Source: Syntrophomonas palmitatica JCM 14374
Lineage (GTDB): Bacteria; Bacillota; Syntrophomonadia; Syntrophomonadales; Syntrophomonadaceae
Direction: 5' to 3'
DNA: 64,000 bases
Assembly: GCF_001311885.1 (NCBI RefSeq)
Contig: NZ_BBCE01000008.1
Span: forward strand, 56,340-120,339
Of the stretch, positions 30,017-40,905 are shown piece by piece (position 1 is the first letter of the stretch; each line of letters begins with the position of its first letter). The notes beneath the pieces were generated by a model. The model was not told the origin of the DNA. It worked only from the letters and a program-made list of their open reading frames with translations, and ran no database searches. The translations under genes and the position numbers were made by a program.

Positions 30017-30966
30017 ATGGATAAAGTTCTTGATAGGAAATATGTTATTATATTTTTCATGATCTTATTGGCGGTTATGTTGGTCGCCTATATTTTTAAT
30101 ATTATAAGCAGTCCCCAGGCCAAGCCGCGTTTAAGTCCGGCGCCTTCAACCGAAAAAGCTACTTTACTATTAGAGATACTGCCGGTAAAGTAATTCTGGA
30201 GACCGGTTTCCCAGTCAGTGAAAAGGATGAATACATCAGTGAAAAAAATATCCATTATATTATAACCAGTGTAAAGGGAACTAACGCTATCGCTCGCGTA
30301 AAAAGCAACTCCGTTAATAATGTCAAACCCAATCTCAAAAAGGCCGTATTGCCATTGAATTCAAAAGGTATCCCCGTTCAAGCCCCGTCTATTAACAGTC
30401 ATGTGGTAATATATCATACACACAGCGATGAATCATATGGCTATTCAACCGGTATTACCAGTAAACCAGGAAATGGAGATATATATGCTGTAGGAACCTC
30501 ATTGGCAAATTCCCTCCAACGTTCAGGCATCAGCGTTACTCATAGTTTTAACCGGCACGATCCTCACGATATCAATGCATACCACCGTTCGCGCCGAACG
30601 GCTCTGCAGCTATTAAAGGAAAGACCTGATGCCGCGTTTGATGTTCATCGTGACTCCGCCCCAACCAGCTCGTACTTTACAACTGTAAATGGTGTCAATA
30701 CCTCCCGCGTCATGATAGTAATAGGACGTTCCAACCCAAATTTGAAAACCAACCTCGATTATGCCCGCAGGGTTAAGGCAATGGGCGACACCCTCTATCC
30801 TGGTATGATGCGCGGTATATTTATTGGGAAGGGAGACTACAATCAGGATCTTTACCCTACCGCGCTAATCTTTGAAATCGGCACAGACGGAATGTCTTTA
30901 GATCTGGCCCAAAACGCGGCCACCTGTCTGGGAGACGTTATCGCCCATGTCATGATTCAAAGCTAG
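30017..30966 (+). CDS. spoIIP: Stage II sporulation protein P (one frame break)
   Basis: Mother-cell peptidoglycan amidase/endopeptidase of the SpoIID-SpoIIM-SpoIIP engulfment machine. One N-terminal membrane anchor (IIFFMILLAVMLVAYIF), then the SpoIIP domain with YHTHSDESY, HRSRRTALQLLKERPDAAFDVHRDS and GDYNQDLYPTALIFEIG. The frame breaks at 30153-30157: one A is missing from an A run; restoring it joins PSTEK to SYFTIRDTAGKVILE and gives about 316 aa. AAAGGGCGG precedes ATG, inside a hairpin. The copy is shorter than typical SpoIIP because the linker is short. Confidence 0.9.
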
Positions 30967-31028
30967 GTAATGGTATTACCGATACAGGAATAGACTAGTG
31001 AAATAGAAATTAACCAAGATGCTTGAAA

Positions 31029-31061
31029 CAGCCCTCCATTAAAACCAGGGGGGCTTTTCTT
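31029..31061 (+). terminator. Rho-independent terminator after spoIIP
   Basis: Stem AGCCCTCC / GGGGGGCT (one G-U), ten-base loop, then TTTTCTTT. Confidence 0.8.
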
Positions 31062-31165
31062 TGCGCATATTTTGCAATATTTTGTTGATCTTTAAGCAGG
31101 TTTATCTCAATATAATGGCGAAATATTTTTATATTTATAAATAATGGAAAGGAAGCGGAACAAAG

Positions 31166-34100
31166 ATGACCCCGAATAAGAAACCCCTTCTTCTGTACCT
31201 GTTCCTATTGGTGTTCCTGCTGAGCATGAGCACAATAGCGCTAGGGGCTCCGGTTGGAGACAGCAGCATCACTCCCCCGGTACAATCATCATCAGTCGTT
31301 AAAACACCATTTACGGACGTAGCAGCCAATGATCCCAATCTGATTTTTATCACTTACCTGTCCCAGCGAGGTTTAATGAAAGGCTTTCCTGACGGAGGCT
31401 TTCACCCGGAAGAAGGCTTGACTCGTGCCGAAGCCGCATCATTGTTCGCGCGTATCGCGGGACTGAAAGCGGGCAGCAGTCCCAGTGGTTTTAAGGACGT
31501 TGCCAAAGACCATTGGGCTGCAAGCAGTATTGCAGCAGCCGTTAAAGCGGGATACATAATGGGTTTTCCCGATGGCAGTTTCCAGCCCGAAAGGAAACTC
31601 AGCCGGGCTGAAGGCATCAGTTTATTTTTCAGGTTAACGAAAGAAAAACCTGATGCAGATTTGCCGTCTCTGCAGGATATTAACAACCAGCACTGGGCCG
31701 CCAAGAGTGTTGCGGTTGCCCTGGAAGCCGGGATGATAAGTCTCAGTAAAGACGGCAAGAAATTCTATCCCGACCAATCATTTAAACGCGGAGACCTGGC
31801 CCGTACTCTCAGTATACTGCTTACCAAAGAGCCGCAGCTCAGCAGAAGCAGCCTTTACATAACTTTGAAAGTAAAGAGCGGAGAAGTTAAAATAACCCGT
31901 GTCGGCGGCAAAGAAGAAAATATCAGCGGAAATAGTACCCTGGCCGTTGGAGACAGCATCAGCACCGGCAGCGGTGAAGCTGAATTAAGCTTCCCCGATG
32001 GCAGCGGTTTATTATTGAAGAGCGGTACCAAACTGGCTATTAAAGAAAACCAGGGAAGGTCATACATAACGACCGACGGTACTCCCGGTACGGGAATAGA
32101 CTTCCTGGAAGTTGAACTTAAAGAAGGAAAAATGTTTGGCGCTCTGGCCAGTAAATCTTCCGCCGAAACCAGCCAACCTGCAGCAGAAACAAAGAAAACC
32201 AGTACATTAATCAAGAACTTGAGCAAAGTAGCCAGCTTAAAGAACCTGGGACCCTGCTTTTTGCGGCGGCAGACTCGGCTCAGCCTGGTACAAGACGGCG
32301 GAAAAGAAAAAAGTAAGGGTAAAAGTAGACATGCCCTGGGGCGTAGCCGCTATTAGAGGCAGCTTCTGGAGCAACCTGGTTACAGACAAGGGCAACAGCA
32401 CCAGCCTCCTGGAAGGTGAAGCTGAAGTAACCAGCGGCGGCCAGACCCAATCCCTGGGCCAGCTTCAAAGCACCACAGTTACCGCAGCCAACGCGCCACC
32501 CAGTGCGCCCACCCAGATGACAGCCGCTGAAAGCAAGGAATGGGTAGAGGTTAAAACCTGGGTCGAAGCCAAGGCGCAGGAAATCGCCAGTAAACAGGAG
32601 GCTGCTCCCCCTCCACCCGCATCGGTTGATGCCCCGCCGGCCCCATCTCAGCCAACGACTGTTCCGCAGTCTGCTGCTCCATCTGTCCCTAATGTTATCA
32701 ATGCGGTAAGCAGCGCATTATCCCAGGCTGCCAGTACAGCCAGCGGTTCCGCCAGCACCCCGGCTTCAAACAATAATACTGGTTCGGGAGGAACTTCAAA
32801 CAGCAGTGTAAATTATACTGGTACAATTGGAACCTGGACGGTTACCGATGTGATCAGCACAGTATATAACGGCACAACTTATAAACTGGCCAGCGACTTC
32901 GCGGTTAACAAACCCTCAAATATTGTCGGCAATTACTACTGCCTGGAGATAATGAACAACAGTAATTTTAATGTGGGAGTTCTGGAATGGAAACCTGTGA
33001 CAGAAAAAATGCGTCGCCCTACATTATTTTTCAGTGACCCTGCCAGAATAAGGGTATTATTTGCTAAAAGCTATTCCGGCTGCGATATTACTGGAGTTTA
33101 TCGGCTTAATACAGACGGAACCCTGTGCGACGAGATGAAAACCATCCAGGGTATCATAACCCTGGCTTCTCCATACAAGGCTCCGGCAGGCGGCTTGCGG
33201 GTAGGTATCGAAGCCCATGGAATTTCAGGCGTAGACCAAATCTATGTTTTCACCAATGAAGTAACCATACCGGAAGGCGCCTGCAGCATCAGCTACAGCC
33301 TTAAAGTACCGGGTACACTCCCAAACAATTCCGGATATTGTGTTTCCTTCTGGCCCCTGGGTACGTATAGTGAGCCCTGGATGGAAAGCGCACCCGTTAA
33401 CATTAGCTGCGCCGATATTGCAACAGCTCCCATAAATGGTGAAATTCCCCGGGGAGTCTGGGTCAACGGTTCCGTGCAGCTGCCCGCACCCGTACCCAAC
33501 GGACAAACACTGGGGGTAACAATAAAATTTGAATACCAGGATCCTAATGAACACCCAGTTTTCACTTGCAGCGGGGTTATCAACGGCAATATATCAAGTT
33601 TTAATTATACGCGTCCGGTCAAACCTGGTGATTACAAGGTAAGTTATATACTCTATTCTACAACGGATTTATTAGATTATTTTGCAGCCAATCGTTTACT
33701 GGAATGCGCTTATTACCGCATCAATGGTCCTTGCACACCGTTTGACGGCGACATTATTACCATAGGCAGCACCAGCCAGGAGATTAACCTTAATGTTCTC
33801 AATAATGGTCTCTTAATAAGCGGCAGTGCTATTCTTCCCTGGCAAGCTCATGAAGATACAGATGTATATATATCTTCTCCTTCACTGCCGCACTATCAAG
33901 GTTTTGCTAAAATACCAGCAGGTAGTTTATCAACCAATTACACCCTCGTAGTCCCCAGCGGGACGGTCGGCACAATATATTTCTTTGTTGGCGATGTTAA
34001 CGGAGAATTAACTATTTTGTCACCGCTTACCGCCGACTTGCCCGGTCAGAATATCTATCTTAGCACCAGTTCGATGGCATCGTCTTCAGGGAAAACACAT

Positions 34101-35402
34101 TTTAATGTTCCTGGCCCCATTGAACCTAATTCTATTTTGATAGGCAGCACCGTTTTCAACCTGGACAGCCCTGATTATACTCTTGACAACCTGCTTATCG
34201 CGTTGACACAATTAGATTCATATTGCTTTAAGAATGGTCTCTTGCCCAGCCTGGGGCTTTACTACAAGTCACCCTTGCCAGCCTGGTTTGACCTGAATAA
34301 CCCAGCCATTGGCAATGGCAGCGGCCTAAATGATCCCGCCAATGCTATAGACCCTGCAAATCTTCCCGAGCTATTCGGAGGGATCTACCCATCATCAAGC
34401 ATGCTGGGCATACATTCCTCTGTCCTTCACTACTATGTGCCGCAAGGATTCACGGGAAGTATATATCTGCCTTTTTCCCCGCCGACTGTGAATATAGCCG
34501 TTTCAGTCGGTTCAACATCATCACCGGTTGTGCTTACTGATCGGGGACCGGTTATCTATCCTCAGCCTATGATAAGGTTCGATGTCGATGCTAAACACCC
34601 CGGCCTGGGCACCAATAGCTTAGCTTACACTTTAGAAAATAGCAGTTATTCGCCCTCTGCAGTAACCACTACCATCCAGGTGACATCTCTGCCCGGCTTG
34701 GAAATAGTGGATTCTTCAACCCCACCAAAGCATTGCCTGGAAGAAGGCTACGCCGCTACCACCATGACCATAACCGGAGCTGCCATCGGCCAGGCTACCT
34801 GGAATGCAGGCGATCCCTTGACACTTGTTCTAAGCTCCGGCTTAGGCAACAAACCTGTGCCGCAGTGCAGTATCGATCAGAGCACTGTTTCAGTTGTTTA
34901 TAACCAGGTCAGTTTTACCCTGCCGGCTGGTTTGCCCGCTGAAGGCTTCTACTGTGTGGAGTTGTTCCGCACCGGCGATTCGGAGCCTTTCGCCCTGGCG
35001 CCATTCCCGGTCTGTCCGGCGGGTAATAATTCGAAGATTAATCCAGGTGCGGTTTACAATAAAGCAGACAACATCTTAACCATACCGGTCAGCGGCTATG
35101 AACCCTATGCGTCCCTTAATCCTAATAAGTTGACGATAACCAGCAACGGCAACAGCTATACACTTGGAGGCACATATATGGGTATGCCAGATTATGCATC
35201 CTTAAGTCCTGGTTATTTTAAATATTGCCCGGCAAGCAACAGTTTCCAAGTATACCTGACAGGTGTCGATGTCAGTAATATGAACTCATTGGCTAGCGGT
35301 CCTGCCACCCTGACGGCTGCTTACGGCTGGTGTATAGATGCTGCAAATAATTACGCTGCCGCAACTACCGGCGGGATCAACATGGTAATTGTCGGTCCAT
35401 AA
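31166..35402 (+). CDS. SLH- and FecR-domain giant surface protein (two frame breaks)
   Basis: A secreted wall-bound protein of about 1,410 residues. An N-terminal signal peptide (LFLLVFLLSMSTIALGA) precedes three SLH repeats (about residues 45-220; FTDVAAND, FKDVAKDHWA, DINNQHWAAKS), which anchor to wall polymer. A FecR-like domain follows, ending DMPWGVAAIRGSFW, then a Pro/Ala/Ser/Thr-rich linker and about 850 residues of beta-rich ectodomain with three related modules of about 70 residues. The frame breaks twice within 35 bases: one C missing at 32252-32254 and one at 32284-32285; restoring both reads LGPLLFAAADSAQPWYKTAEKK. Flanked by its own terminators. Ligand unknown; adhesin or S-layer-associated role is inference. 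Confidence 0.85.
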
Positions 35403-35448
35403 GCACCACGAGAATAATATTAACCATCGTAAGATGACATACTTAAAG

Positions 35449-35488
35449 GGCATTTGTTCCTCACTGGAGCAAATGCCCCGCTTTTTCC
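35449..35488 (+). terminator. Rho-independent terminator after the SLH/FecR gene
   Basis: Perfect nine-base arms GGGCATTTG / CAAATGCCC, 13-base loop, followed by CGCTTTTT. Confidence 0.85.
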
Positions 35489-35620
35489 CGGCTTTGCCTA
35501 TTCTGAACCCAAATTATAATAAAAATGTTTCATGGTCAGCTATATAACGTAGTAAAATATTATACAGTATCCCGTTATCTTAAGTATAGAGGCCAATACT
35601 TTCAGGCAGGGCGGAAACAG

Positions 35621-37018
35621 ATGATTAATAGGCCGAAGCAAAAATGGCAGGTCCTGACAGTTATATGTATCGGCATCTTTATGGCTACCCTGGACGGCAG
35701 CATTCTTAATATAGCCAATCCCAGCATAGCCTCTGCTTTCCATGTAAGCATATCCAGCGTGCAGTGGGTGGTCACCGCTTATATTCTGGTGATAACCGCT
35801 ACCCTGCTCCTCTTCGGTAAGCTTGGAGACAGAATTGGTGGCCAAAAGATATACAGAAATGGTTTTGCTGTATTTACGCTGGGATCACTGCTGTGCAGTC
35901 TTTCATCCTCATTGGGGGTTCTGGTTGGTTCGCGTCTCATTCAAGCCATCGGGGCCAGCATGATGATGGCCACCGGAATTGGCATTGTATCCAACACATT
36001 TCCTCCCGCAGAACGCGGCAAGGCCCTGGGGCTGACTGCCAGTATGGTCGGTATGGGCAATATGACCGGCCCGCCCCTGGGAGGTATCATACTGGCCAAG
36101 CTAAGCTGGCCATTCATCTTCCTTATAAATGTTCCTATTGGCCTGGTAGGATTTATTTTGGCGGTAAAGCTGCTCCCCGCTCAAGAAATAAATAAAACCG
36201 AATCGGCTTTTGATTTCACCGGAACTATTTTATTGGCTGCCGCTTCAGCCCTTCTGGTTTTTTCCACTAACACCGCCCATGGCATCAATTATAAACTGTT
36301 AGTATTGGGTTTGGCGCTGCTGTTAGCTTTTTGGCGGTGGGAAGAATATTTAGAAAACGGCCTTCTTGATTTGGAACTGTTTAAAATCCCTCGTTTTGTT
36401 TTCGGTAACCTGCTGGCCTTTGTGGCTTATTCCTTGCAGCCTTTTATTATATTTCTTATGCCCTTCTACCTGGAAAGGGTTATGAACCTTACCCCGGCTT
36501 ATTCAGGTTTGTTAATGGCAGTTACTCCCATTGCGATGGCCTTAACCGCGCCCCTTGCGGGAAGCCTGTCAGATCGCATAGGTCCAGGCCTACTAACACC
36601 ATTCTCTTTTTTGATGCTGGGGTTAGCCAGTGTCATGTTGTCGGCTTTAAACGAGTCAAGTTCTATTTTATACATAGGATTATGTCTGGGCTTATTCGGA
36701 ATGGGTATGGGAGCTTTCGGTTCTCCTAACAACAGTGCGATTCTGGGAGCAGTCTGCCGGGAAAAGGCTGGTTACACCGGCGGGTTCATCTCCATGGTGC
36801 GAAACTTTTCCTTTGCCCTGGGCACAGCTATGTCGGCCGGTCTTTTTTCCTTATTTTTCAGAAGCGTCTCAGCCAGTCACAGCTACGTTGCTTCTTACGC
36901 AGCCGCCACCCGCCATATATACTGGATCAGTTCAATCCTGTGCCTCCTGGGATTTATCCTGGCCGTTTTCACCCGTATCCATCTGGAAACCAAAACGGTG
37001 GATAATAACGTGGAATGA
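35621..37018 (+). CDS. MFS drug exporter, DHA2 (EmrB/QacA) family
   Basis: Proton-driven major facilitator with about 14 transmembrane segments in 465 aa. Motifs include MATLDGSILNIANPSIA in TM1, GKLGDRIGGQKIY (loop 2-3 motif A), GSRLIQAIGASMM and the mid-protein GSLSDRIGPGLLTP. The open frame reaches back to 35525, but ATG at 35621 gives the expected short cytoplasmic N-terminus with AGGGCGG upstream. Single gene between a terminator and the tRNA promoter. Substrate cannot be inferred. Confidence 0.87.
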   Translation: MINRPKQKWQVLTVICIGIFMATLDGSILNIANPSIASAFHVSISSVQWVVTAYILVITATLLLFGKLGDRIGGQKIYRNGFAVFTLGSLLCSLSSSLGVLVGSRLIQAIGASMMMATGIGIVSNTFPPAERGKALGLTASMVGMGNMTGPPLGGIILAKLSWPFIFLINVPIGLVGFILAVKLLPAQEINKTESAFDFTGTILLAAASALLVFSTNTAHGINYKLLVLGLALLLAFWRWEEYLENGLLDLELFKIPRFVFGNLLAFVAYSLQPFIIFLMPFYLERVMNLTPAYSGLLMAVTPIAMALTAPLAGSLSDRIGPGLLTPFSFLMLGLASVMLSALNESSSILYIGLCLGLFGMGMGAFGSPNNSAILGAVCREKAGYTGGFISMVRNFSFALGTAMSAGLFSLFFRSVSASHSYVASYAAATRHIYWISSILCLLGFILAVFTRIHLETKTVDNNVE

Positions 37019-37021
37019 CTT

Positions 37022-37050
37022 TTGACCTGCGGACGTTATTCTGTTATAAT
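37022..37050 (+). promoter_or_regulatory. sigma-A promoter of tRNA-Arg
   Basis: TTGACC, exactly 17 bases, TATAAT, ending 13 bases before the tRNA. The -35 box overlaps the last codons of the MFS gene. Confidence 0.85.
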
Positions 37051-37063
37051 CATATAGCAATAT

Positions 37064-37138
37064 GCGCCCGTAGCTCAGTGGATAGAGCACCGGCCTCCGG
37101 AGCCGGGTGCGGAGGTTCGATTCCTCTCGGGCGTACCA
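37064..37138 (+). tRNA. tRNA-Arg (anticodon CCG)
   Basis: Full cloverleaf: acceptor GCGCCCG / CGGGCGT (one G-U), D arm TAGCTCAGTGGATAGAGCA, anticodon loop CTCCGGA with anticodon CCG, T arm with GGTTCGATTCC, discriminator A and encoded CCA. Reads CGG codons. Confidence 0.97.
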
Positions 37139-37150
37139 TAAGAAAAACCG

Positions 37151-37183
37151 GCACTTTCAGGGGTAGTGAAAGTGCTATTTTTT
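37151..37183 (+). terminator. Rho-independent terminator after tRNA-Arg
   Basis: GCACTTTC / GAAAGTGC stem, nine-base loop, then TATTTTTT. Confidence 0.85.
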
Positions 37184-37436
37184 GCCCATTTTACTGTTTT
37201 GACAGAAGTTTTTTTTAATCACGACCTCATAGACTTTCTTTCTGGTAACTTGATTTGACGCTTTATTTTGTCATCGTTAGTTACCAACCTTAACCGTGGA
37301 TACTCTATCGCTGGTTGAATAGATTCTTTAGTAATTCATCAGGATAAATCAACATTTCTGTAAAGCATAAAACGACAGGTTTAGGAGAAGGGATTTTAAA
37401 GCCTTTGAGTTCTGCTTCTATTGACAGGAACGTTTC

Positions 37437-38057
37437 TTAAAACTTATGCTGTCTCATCGGTAAGCGGCCGCGGAAAAAATGTATGCCCGCAAAGGATATG
37501 ATAAATATCAATGCGATTATACTCAATGTTACTGTCATGTTGCGGCTTTTCATAAAGTAATTGCCCAGGGCCACATAAATAATAGCCCAGGGGATTTTAC
37601 CCAGCGCCGAGGAACTTGCAAACACCCGCCAAGAAACTCCGCTGATTCCTGCTCCTACGTTTATGATTACGGTAGGAACCACAGGAAAAATGCGGCAAAT
37701 CAGCAGAATTAAAAAGACGCTTTTTTCGTCCAGGTTTCTAAGGTCCAGGTCATAACGGTTTCTAATCCTAAATATGAAGTAGTCGCGGGCTGTGAACCTG
37801 GAAAGGTAGTAAAGAAATAATGCTCCGGCAAAAGCCCCGCTCCAGGCCAGACAAAACCCCATCCAGTTGCCGAACAGCATACCGGCTGCCCCCGCGAGGA
37901 TCATATAAGGAATGATAGGCGCCACACCCTGCACAAAAAATAATATAAAGGCCACCAATGGACCATAAAGGCCGAACCCCCTGAGGTATAATACGGTGGA
38001 ATTTATACTGGTGAAGTCAACGTGTGACAGTTCTATGCCTCTTTCATCTCCGTTCAA
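37437..38057 (-). CDS. VTT/DedA-like (TVP38/TMEM64) membrane protein
   Basis: A 206-aa integral membrane protein of the VTT (SNARE-associated) superfamily, whose characterised members act as lipid scramblases or polyprenyl-phosphate flippases. About five hydrophobic segments; the family region spans FFVQGVAPIIPYMILAGAAG and CRIFPVVPTVIINVGAGISG, with the G-x-S-x-W-x-F motif after it. Its start overlaps the upstream hydrolase stop by 14 bases, so the two are co-translated. Confidence 0.8.
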   Translation of the reverse strand: MNGDERGIELSHVDFTSINSTVLYLRGFGLYGPLVAFILFFVQGVAPIIPYMILAGAAGMLFGNWMGFCLAWSGAFAGALFLYYLSRFTARDYFIFRIRNRYDLDLRNLDEKSVFLILLICRIFPVVPTVIINVGAGISGVSWRVFASSSALGKIPWAIIYVALGNYFMKSRNMTVTLSIIALIFIISFAGIHFFRGRLPMRQHKF

Positions 38058-38805
38058 TTATATTCTCCAGCAGCCATTTGAGAGTAATATCCTGACGCTG
38101 CTCTACCTTCCCGGCAAAACGATGGTCTGCTCCCTTGATAATATGTAATGAAGCATTAGGCGCTCCCTCAGCAATTAAAAACGCGTTTTCAGTGGATACC
38201 ACTTCATCGTTTTGGCCATGCACCACCAAAACCGGTCGCACTCCCAAATGCCTGATACAGGCCAGCATATCATGATGGTTAAAATCCTGTATCAAGTCTG
38301 GAGCCAGAAAAAACCGTCCCCATTCATCTTCCAATTCAACTGTTCGGCCTGATAACAGCTCCCGGTATGCCTCTCCCAATACCGCGGAAAAAGTATCATG
38401 CAGCAGAACCGGTGCTGACCAGAAAATATACCCGGCTATTCTTTCATCAGCAGCCGCTCCGGCCAATACAGTACTGCCTCCCAGACTTCTTCCCAAGACT
38501 ATTAATGGTACTTCATAATTATGGTCTGCAAAGTCGATAACATGCTGAAGATCAGCGGCCTGGCGCGAGATAGTAACATTCTTGAAATCCCCCTCACTTT
38601 CACCGCTGCCGGAAAAATCAAAAGCCACTGCCCCCAGACCTATATCATTCAAACGGTCAGCAAAACCATATATCTTGCCCCCGTTTTCTTTGCTCCCACG
38701 AAATCCATGGGCTATTATTACTACCGCCCGGAGCATCCCGGATGGCATGAAAACATATGCTGCCAGTTGATGTCCATGAGAACAATTAATGTTTATTTTC
38801 TTCAG
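38044..38805 (-). CDS. Alpha/beta hydrolase, probable CTG start
   Basis: Serine hydrolase. Oxyanion-region AHGFRGSKENG, nucleophile elbow VLGRSLGGSTV (serine about residue 113 of the long form), acid in HGQNDEVV and catalytic histidine in GADHRF. The first ATG is at 38748, but the family-typical N-terminal strands continue upstream in frame (NINCSHGHQLAAYVFMP), and no ATG, GTG or TTG precedes them. A CTG at 38803-38805 lies nine bases after GGAGG and gives 253 aa. A sequencing error in the start codon is the alternative. Natural substrate unknown. Confidence 0.75.
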   Translation of the reverse strand: MKKININCSHGHQLAAYVFMPSGMLRAVVIIAHGFRGSKENGGKIYGFADRLNDIGLGAVAFDFSGSGESEGDFKNVTISRQAADLQHVIDFADHNYEVPLIVLGRSLGGSTVLAGAAADERIAGYIFWSAPVLLHDTFSAVLGEAYRELLSGRTVELEDEWGRFFLAPDLIQDFNHHDMLACIRHLGVRPVLVVHGQNDEVVSTENAFLIAEGAPNASLHIIKGADHRFAGKVEQRQDITLKWLLENIIERR

Positions 38806-38909
38806 TAGAATTGCCCTCCGTAATGATTGCTCAATATTTTTTATTTATGATAATTACTTTATCCGCCGCTCCTGATACTCCCACTATCTTCTCGCCGCTC
38901 ACTTTTCAA

Positions 38910-39092
38910 TCATATCGGTTTCTTGGGTTTCCGGTCCTCATCGGCTTCATGACGAACTTTTCGGTTACAAAGATCACAGATAAAAGTTGGTTCTTTCTCT
39001 TTGGCCGCCAGTTTTTTATAATCCTGATGTTCCTCGTTAATAGCATAGGTTTTGCCGCACATAAGGCAGCGCGCATCAATAGTTGTGCTCAT
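38910..39092 (-). CDS. YlaI-like zinc-ribbon protein (DUF2197)
   Basis: A 60-aa protein with two Cx2C pairs (CLMCG near residue 8 and CDLCN near residue 38), forming a likely zinc ribbon, and a basic C-terminus (KVRHEADEDRKPKKP). Matches the YlaI/DUF2197 pattern of small Firmicutes proteins. ATG at 39090-39092 lies nine bases after AAAGGA; the frame is open seven codons further. Function unknown. Confidence 0.75.
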   Translation of the reverse strand: MSTTIDARCLMCGKTYAINEEHQDYKKLAAKEKEPTFICDLCNRKVRHEADEDRKPKKPI

Positions 39093-39136
39093 TGTCTCAC
39101 ATCCTTTGCTCAACTTATCCAGTATTCAGAAGGATT

Positions 39137-40855
39137 TTAAATAGAAAAATAGGAAATAGCTTCTTTTAATTCTAGTATAACCGTATTCAGAGCATCTAAA
39201 GAGGCATTTATTTCTTCTATTCCAGCCATCTGTTCTCCAGCCAGTTCGCTGATATTCTGCGCTGCCAGGGAATTGCTGTCCGCAGCCGATGCGGTTTGTT
39301 CAATAGAGTTAATTACTGTATCAGCGCTGTGAGCCATTCTCATACTGGCATCGGTCATGGATTTAATCTGCTCATTAACGGTGCTGACGGCTTGAATAAT
39401 GTAACCAAAAGCATGTCCGGCACTGGATACCACTTCGGTGCCATTTTTCACTTCGCGGGTTCCTGCCTGCATCGAATCTACAGCGCGCTTGGCTTCAATT
39501 TGAATCTCTTTTACCAACTCGGCGATACGCTTGGCAGCATCAGCCGATTCTTCAGCCAGTTTGCGAACTTCTTCGGCCACCACAGCGAAACCCTTACCCT
39601 GTTCACCTGCACGAGCCGCTTCAATAGCCGCATTGAGTGCCAAGAGGTTGGTCTGGTTAGCAATATTGGTTATAAGATCTACGATTTGCCCTATTTCCTC
39701 GGATTTATTCCCCAGACCGCCTACAATATCCGCAGTGGAATTTACCGTATGACTGATTACATTAATTTGTTCTATGGCATGGGCTATTTGTCCTTCGCCC
39801 TCATGGGCGCGGGTAGTGGCCATATCCGCTGATCCTGCTACTTCGACAGCGCTGTGGGCCAACTGCTGGATGGCCCCGGACATTTCCGCAATAGATTCTT
39901 TGGAATCCCGGGTTAAATTCACCTGAGATTCAGTACCGCGGCTCATTTCGTTAATCTGATATGTCATCTTCTCCATAGCCACAGCACTCATTTCCGCACT
40001 TTTTAAAAGTTCGTGACTGGAATGACTGACAGTTATAATTAATTCATTTGTCTTGCCAATCAATGCTGATATCTTTTCTATCATGGTATTTACCATACGG
40101 GCCAGGTTGCTGGGTTCATCATCGGCAAATACGGGGATATAATGCGTCAAGTCTCCCTCGCTGGTACGTTTAACCGCTTCCGAAATCCGTCTCAGAGGCA
40201 TATATACTGTATAGGCAATTAAAAAGGCAGCAATAAAGCCAATACCGATACCTAAAATAGAATAAATGATCATAGATAATCTGAAGTGGCTGACTATATT
40301 ATCATAAGGGGTGGCTGGAACCCCCACATACCAGATGCCGATTATTTTCCCGCTGGCATCCTTAATAGGTTTATAAGCGGTCTGGTTCCTGGTTCCCACC
40401 ACCTCGGCTTCCCCTAAATACGGTTTACCCTGGTCTAGAACCTGAGCTTTTACCTCTGGTGATACCTGGGTTCCTACCATTCTCTGGCCATCTTTCTTTA
40501 CATTAGTGGCTACCCTGGTATCACCGCGGAATATAGTTACTGTATCCCCGGTCAATTCACCGACTTTATCAACTACGTCATATTTGCCTTCGATTAATAC
40601 CCCGCCCTTAAAAAGCTTGCCGTCGCGCAGTTCCCACTCTCCGGGATACATCATATTCAGGATTTGTTCTCCGGTAGCCAGGTCTGATTTTAATTTTTCT
40701 TCAGCGGTTAATACCAGCTTGCTTTTCACAACATATGTAGCGTAAATACCCATTATTCCCGTAACGCCAGCTAAAATGAGCGTAAACGCCAGCAGCAGCC
40801 TGAGTTGTACATTCATCTTGCGCAATACTTTTTCAATCCAATTTAAAAACTTCAA
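39137..40855 (-). CDS. Methyl-accepting chemotaxis protein with Cache sensor
   Basis: Transmembrane chemoreceptor, 572 aa. TM1 (about residues 18-40), a periplasm-facing single-Cache-type sensor domain with [13 protein letters not shown] and [15 protein letters not shown]2 (about 190-212), a HAMP domain, then a cytoplasmic signalling domain whose hairpin tip is [23 protein letters not shown] at 40853-40855 lies eight bases after GGAGG. Stands alone. It implies a chemotaxis system elsewhere in the genome; the ligand, perhaps a small organic acid as for other sCache_3 sensors, is inference. Confidence 0.9.
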   Translation of the reverse strand: MKFLNWIEKVLRKMNVQLRLLLAFTLILAGVTGIMGIYATYVVKSKLVLTAEEKLKSDLATGEQILNMMYPGEWELRDGKLFKGGVLIEGKYDVVDKVGELTGDTVTIFRGDTRVATNVKKDGQRMVGTQVSPEVKAQVLDQGKPYLGEAEVVGTRNQTAYKPIKDASGKIIGIWYVGVPATPYDNIVSHFRLSMIIYSILGIGIGFIAAFLIAYTVYMPLRRISEAVKRTSEGDLTHYIPVFADDEPSNLARMVNTMIEKISALIGKTNELIITVSHSSHELLKSAEMSAVAMEKMTYQINEMSRGTESQVNLTRDSKESIAEMSGAIQQLAHSAVEVAGSADMATTRAHEGEGQIAHAIEQINVISHTVNSTADIVGGLGNKSEEIGQIVDLITNIANQTNLLALNAAIEAARAGEQGKGFAVVAEEVRKLAEESADAAKRIAELVKEIQIEAKRAVDSMQAGTREVKNGTEVVSSAGHAFGYIIQAVSTVNEQIKSMTDASMRMAHSADTVINSIEQTASAADSNSLAAQNISELAGEQMAGIEEINASLDALNTVILELKEAISYFSI

Positions 40856-40905
40856 TATCAAACCCTCCCCCGATTAATATTAAAAGCCGCTCATTAAATC
40901 CGTTT

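Noticed and set aside
37015..37218. Plus-strand open frame across the tRNA
   Set aside because: It is read through the tRNA-Arg gene and its promoter and terminator.
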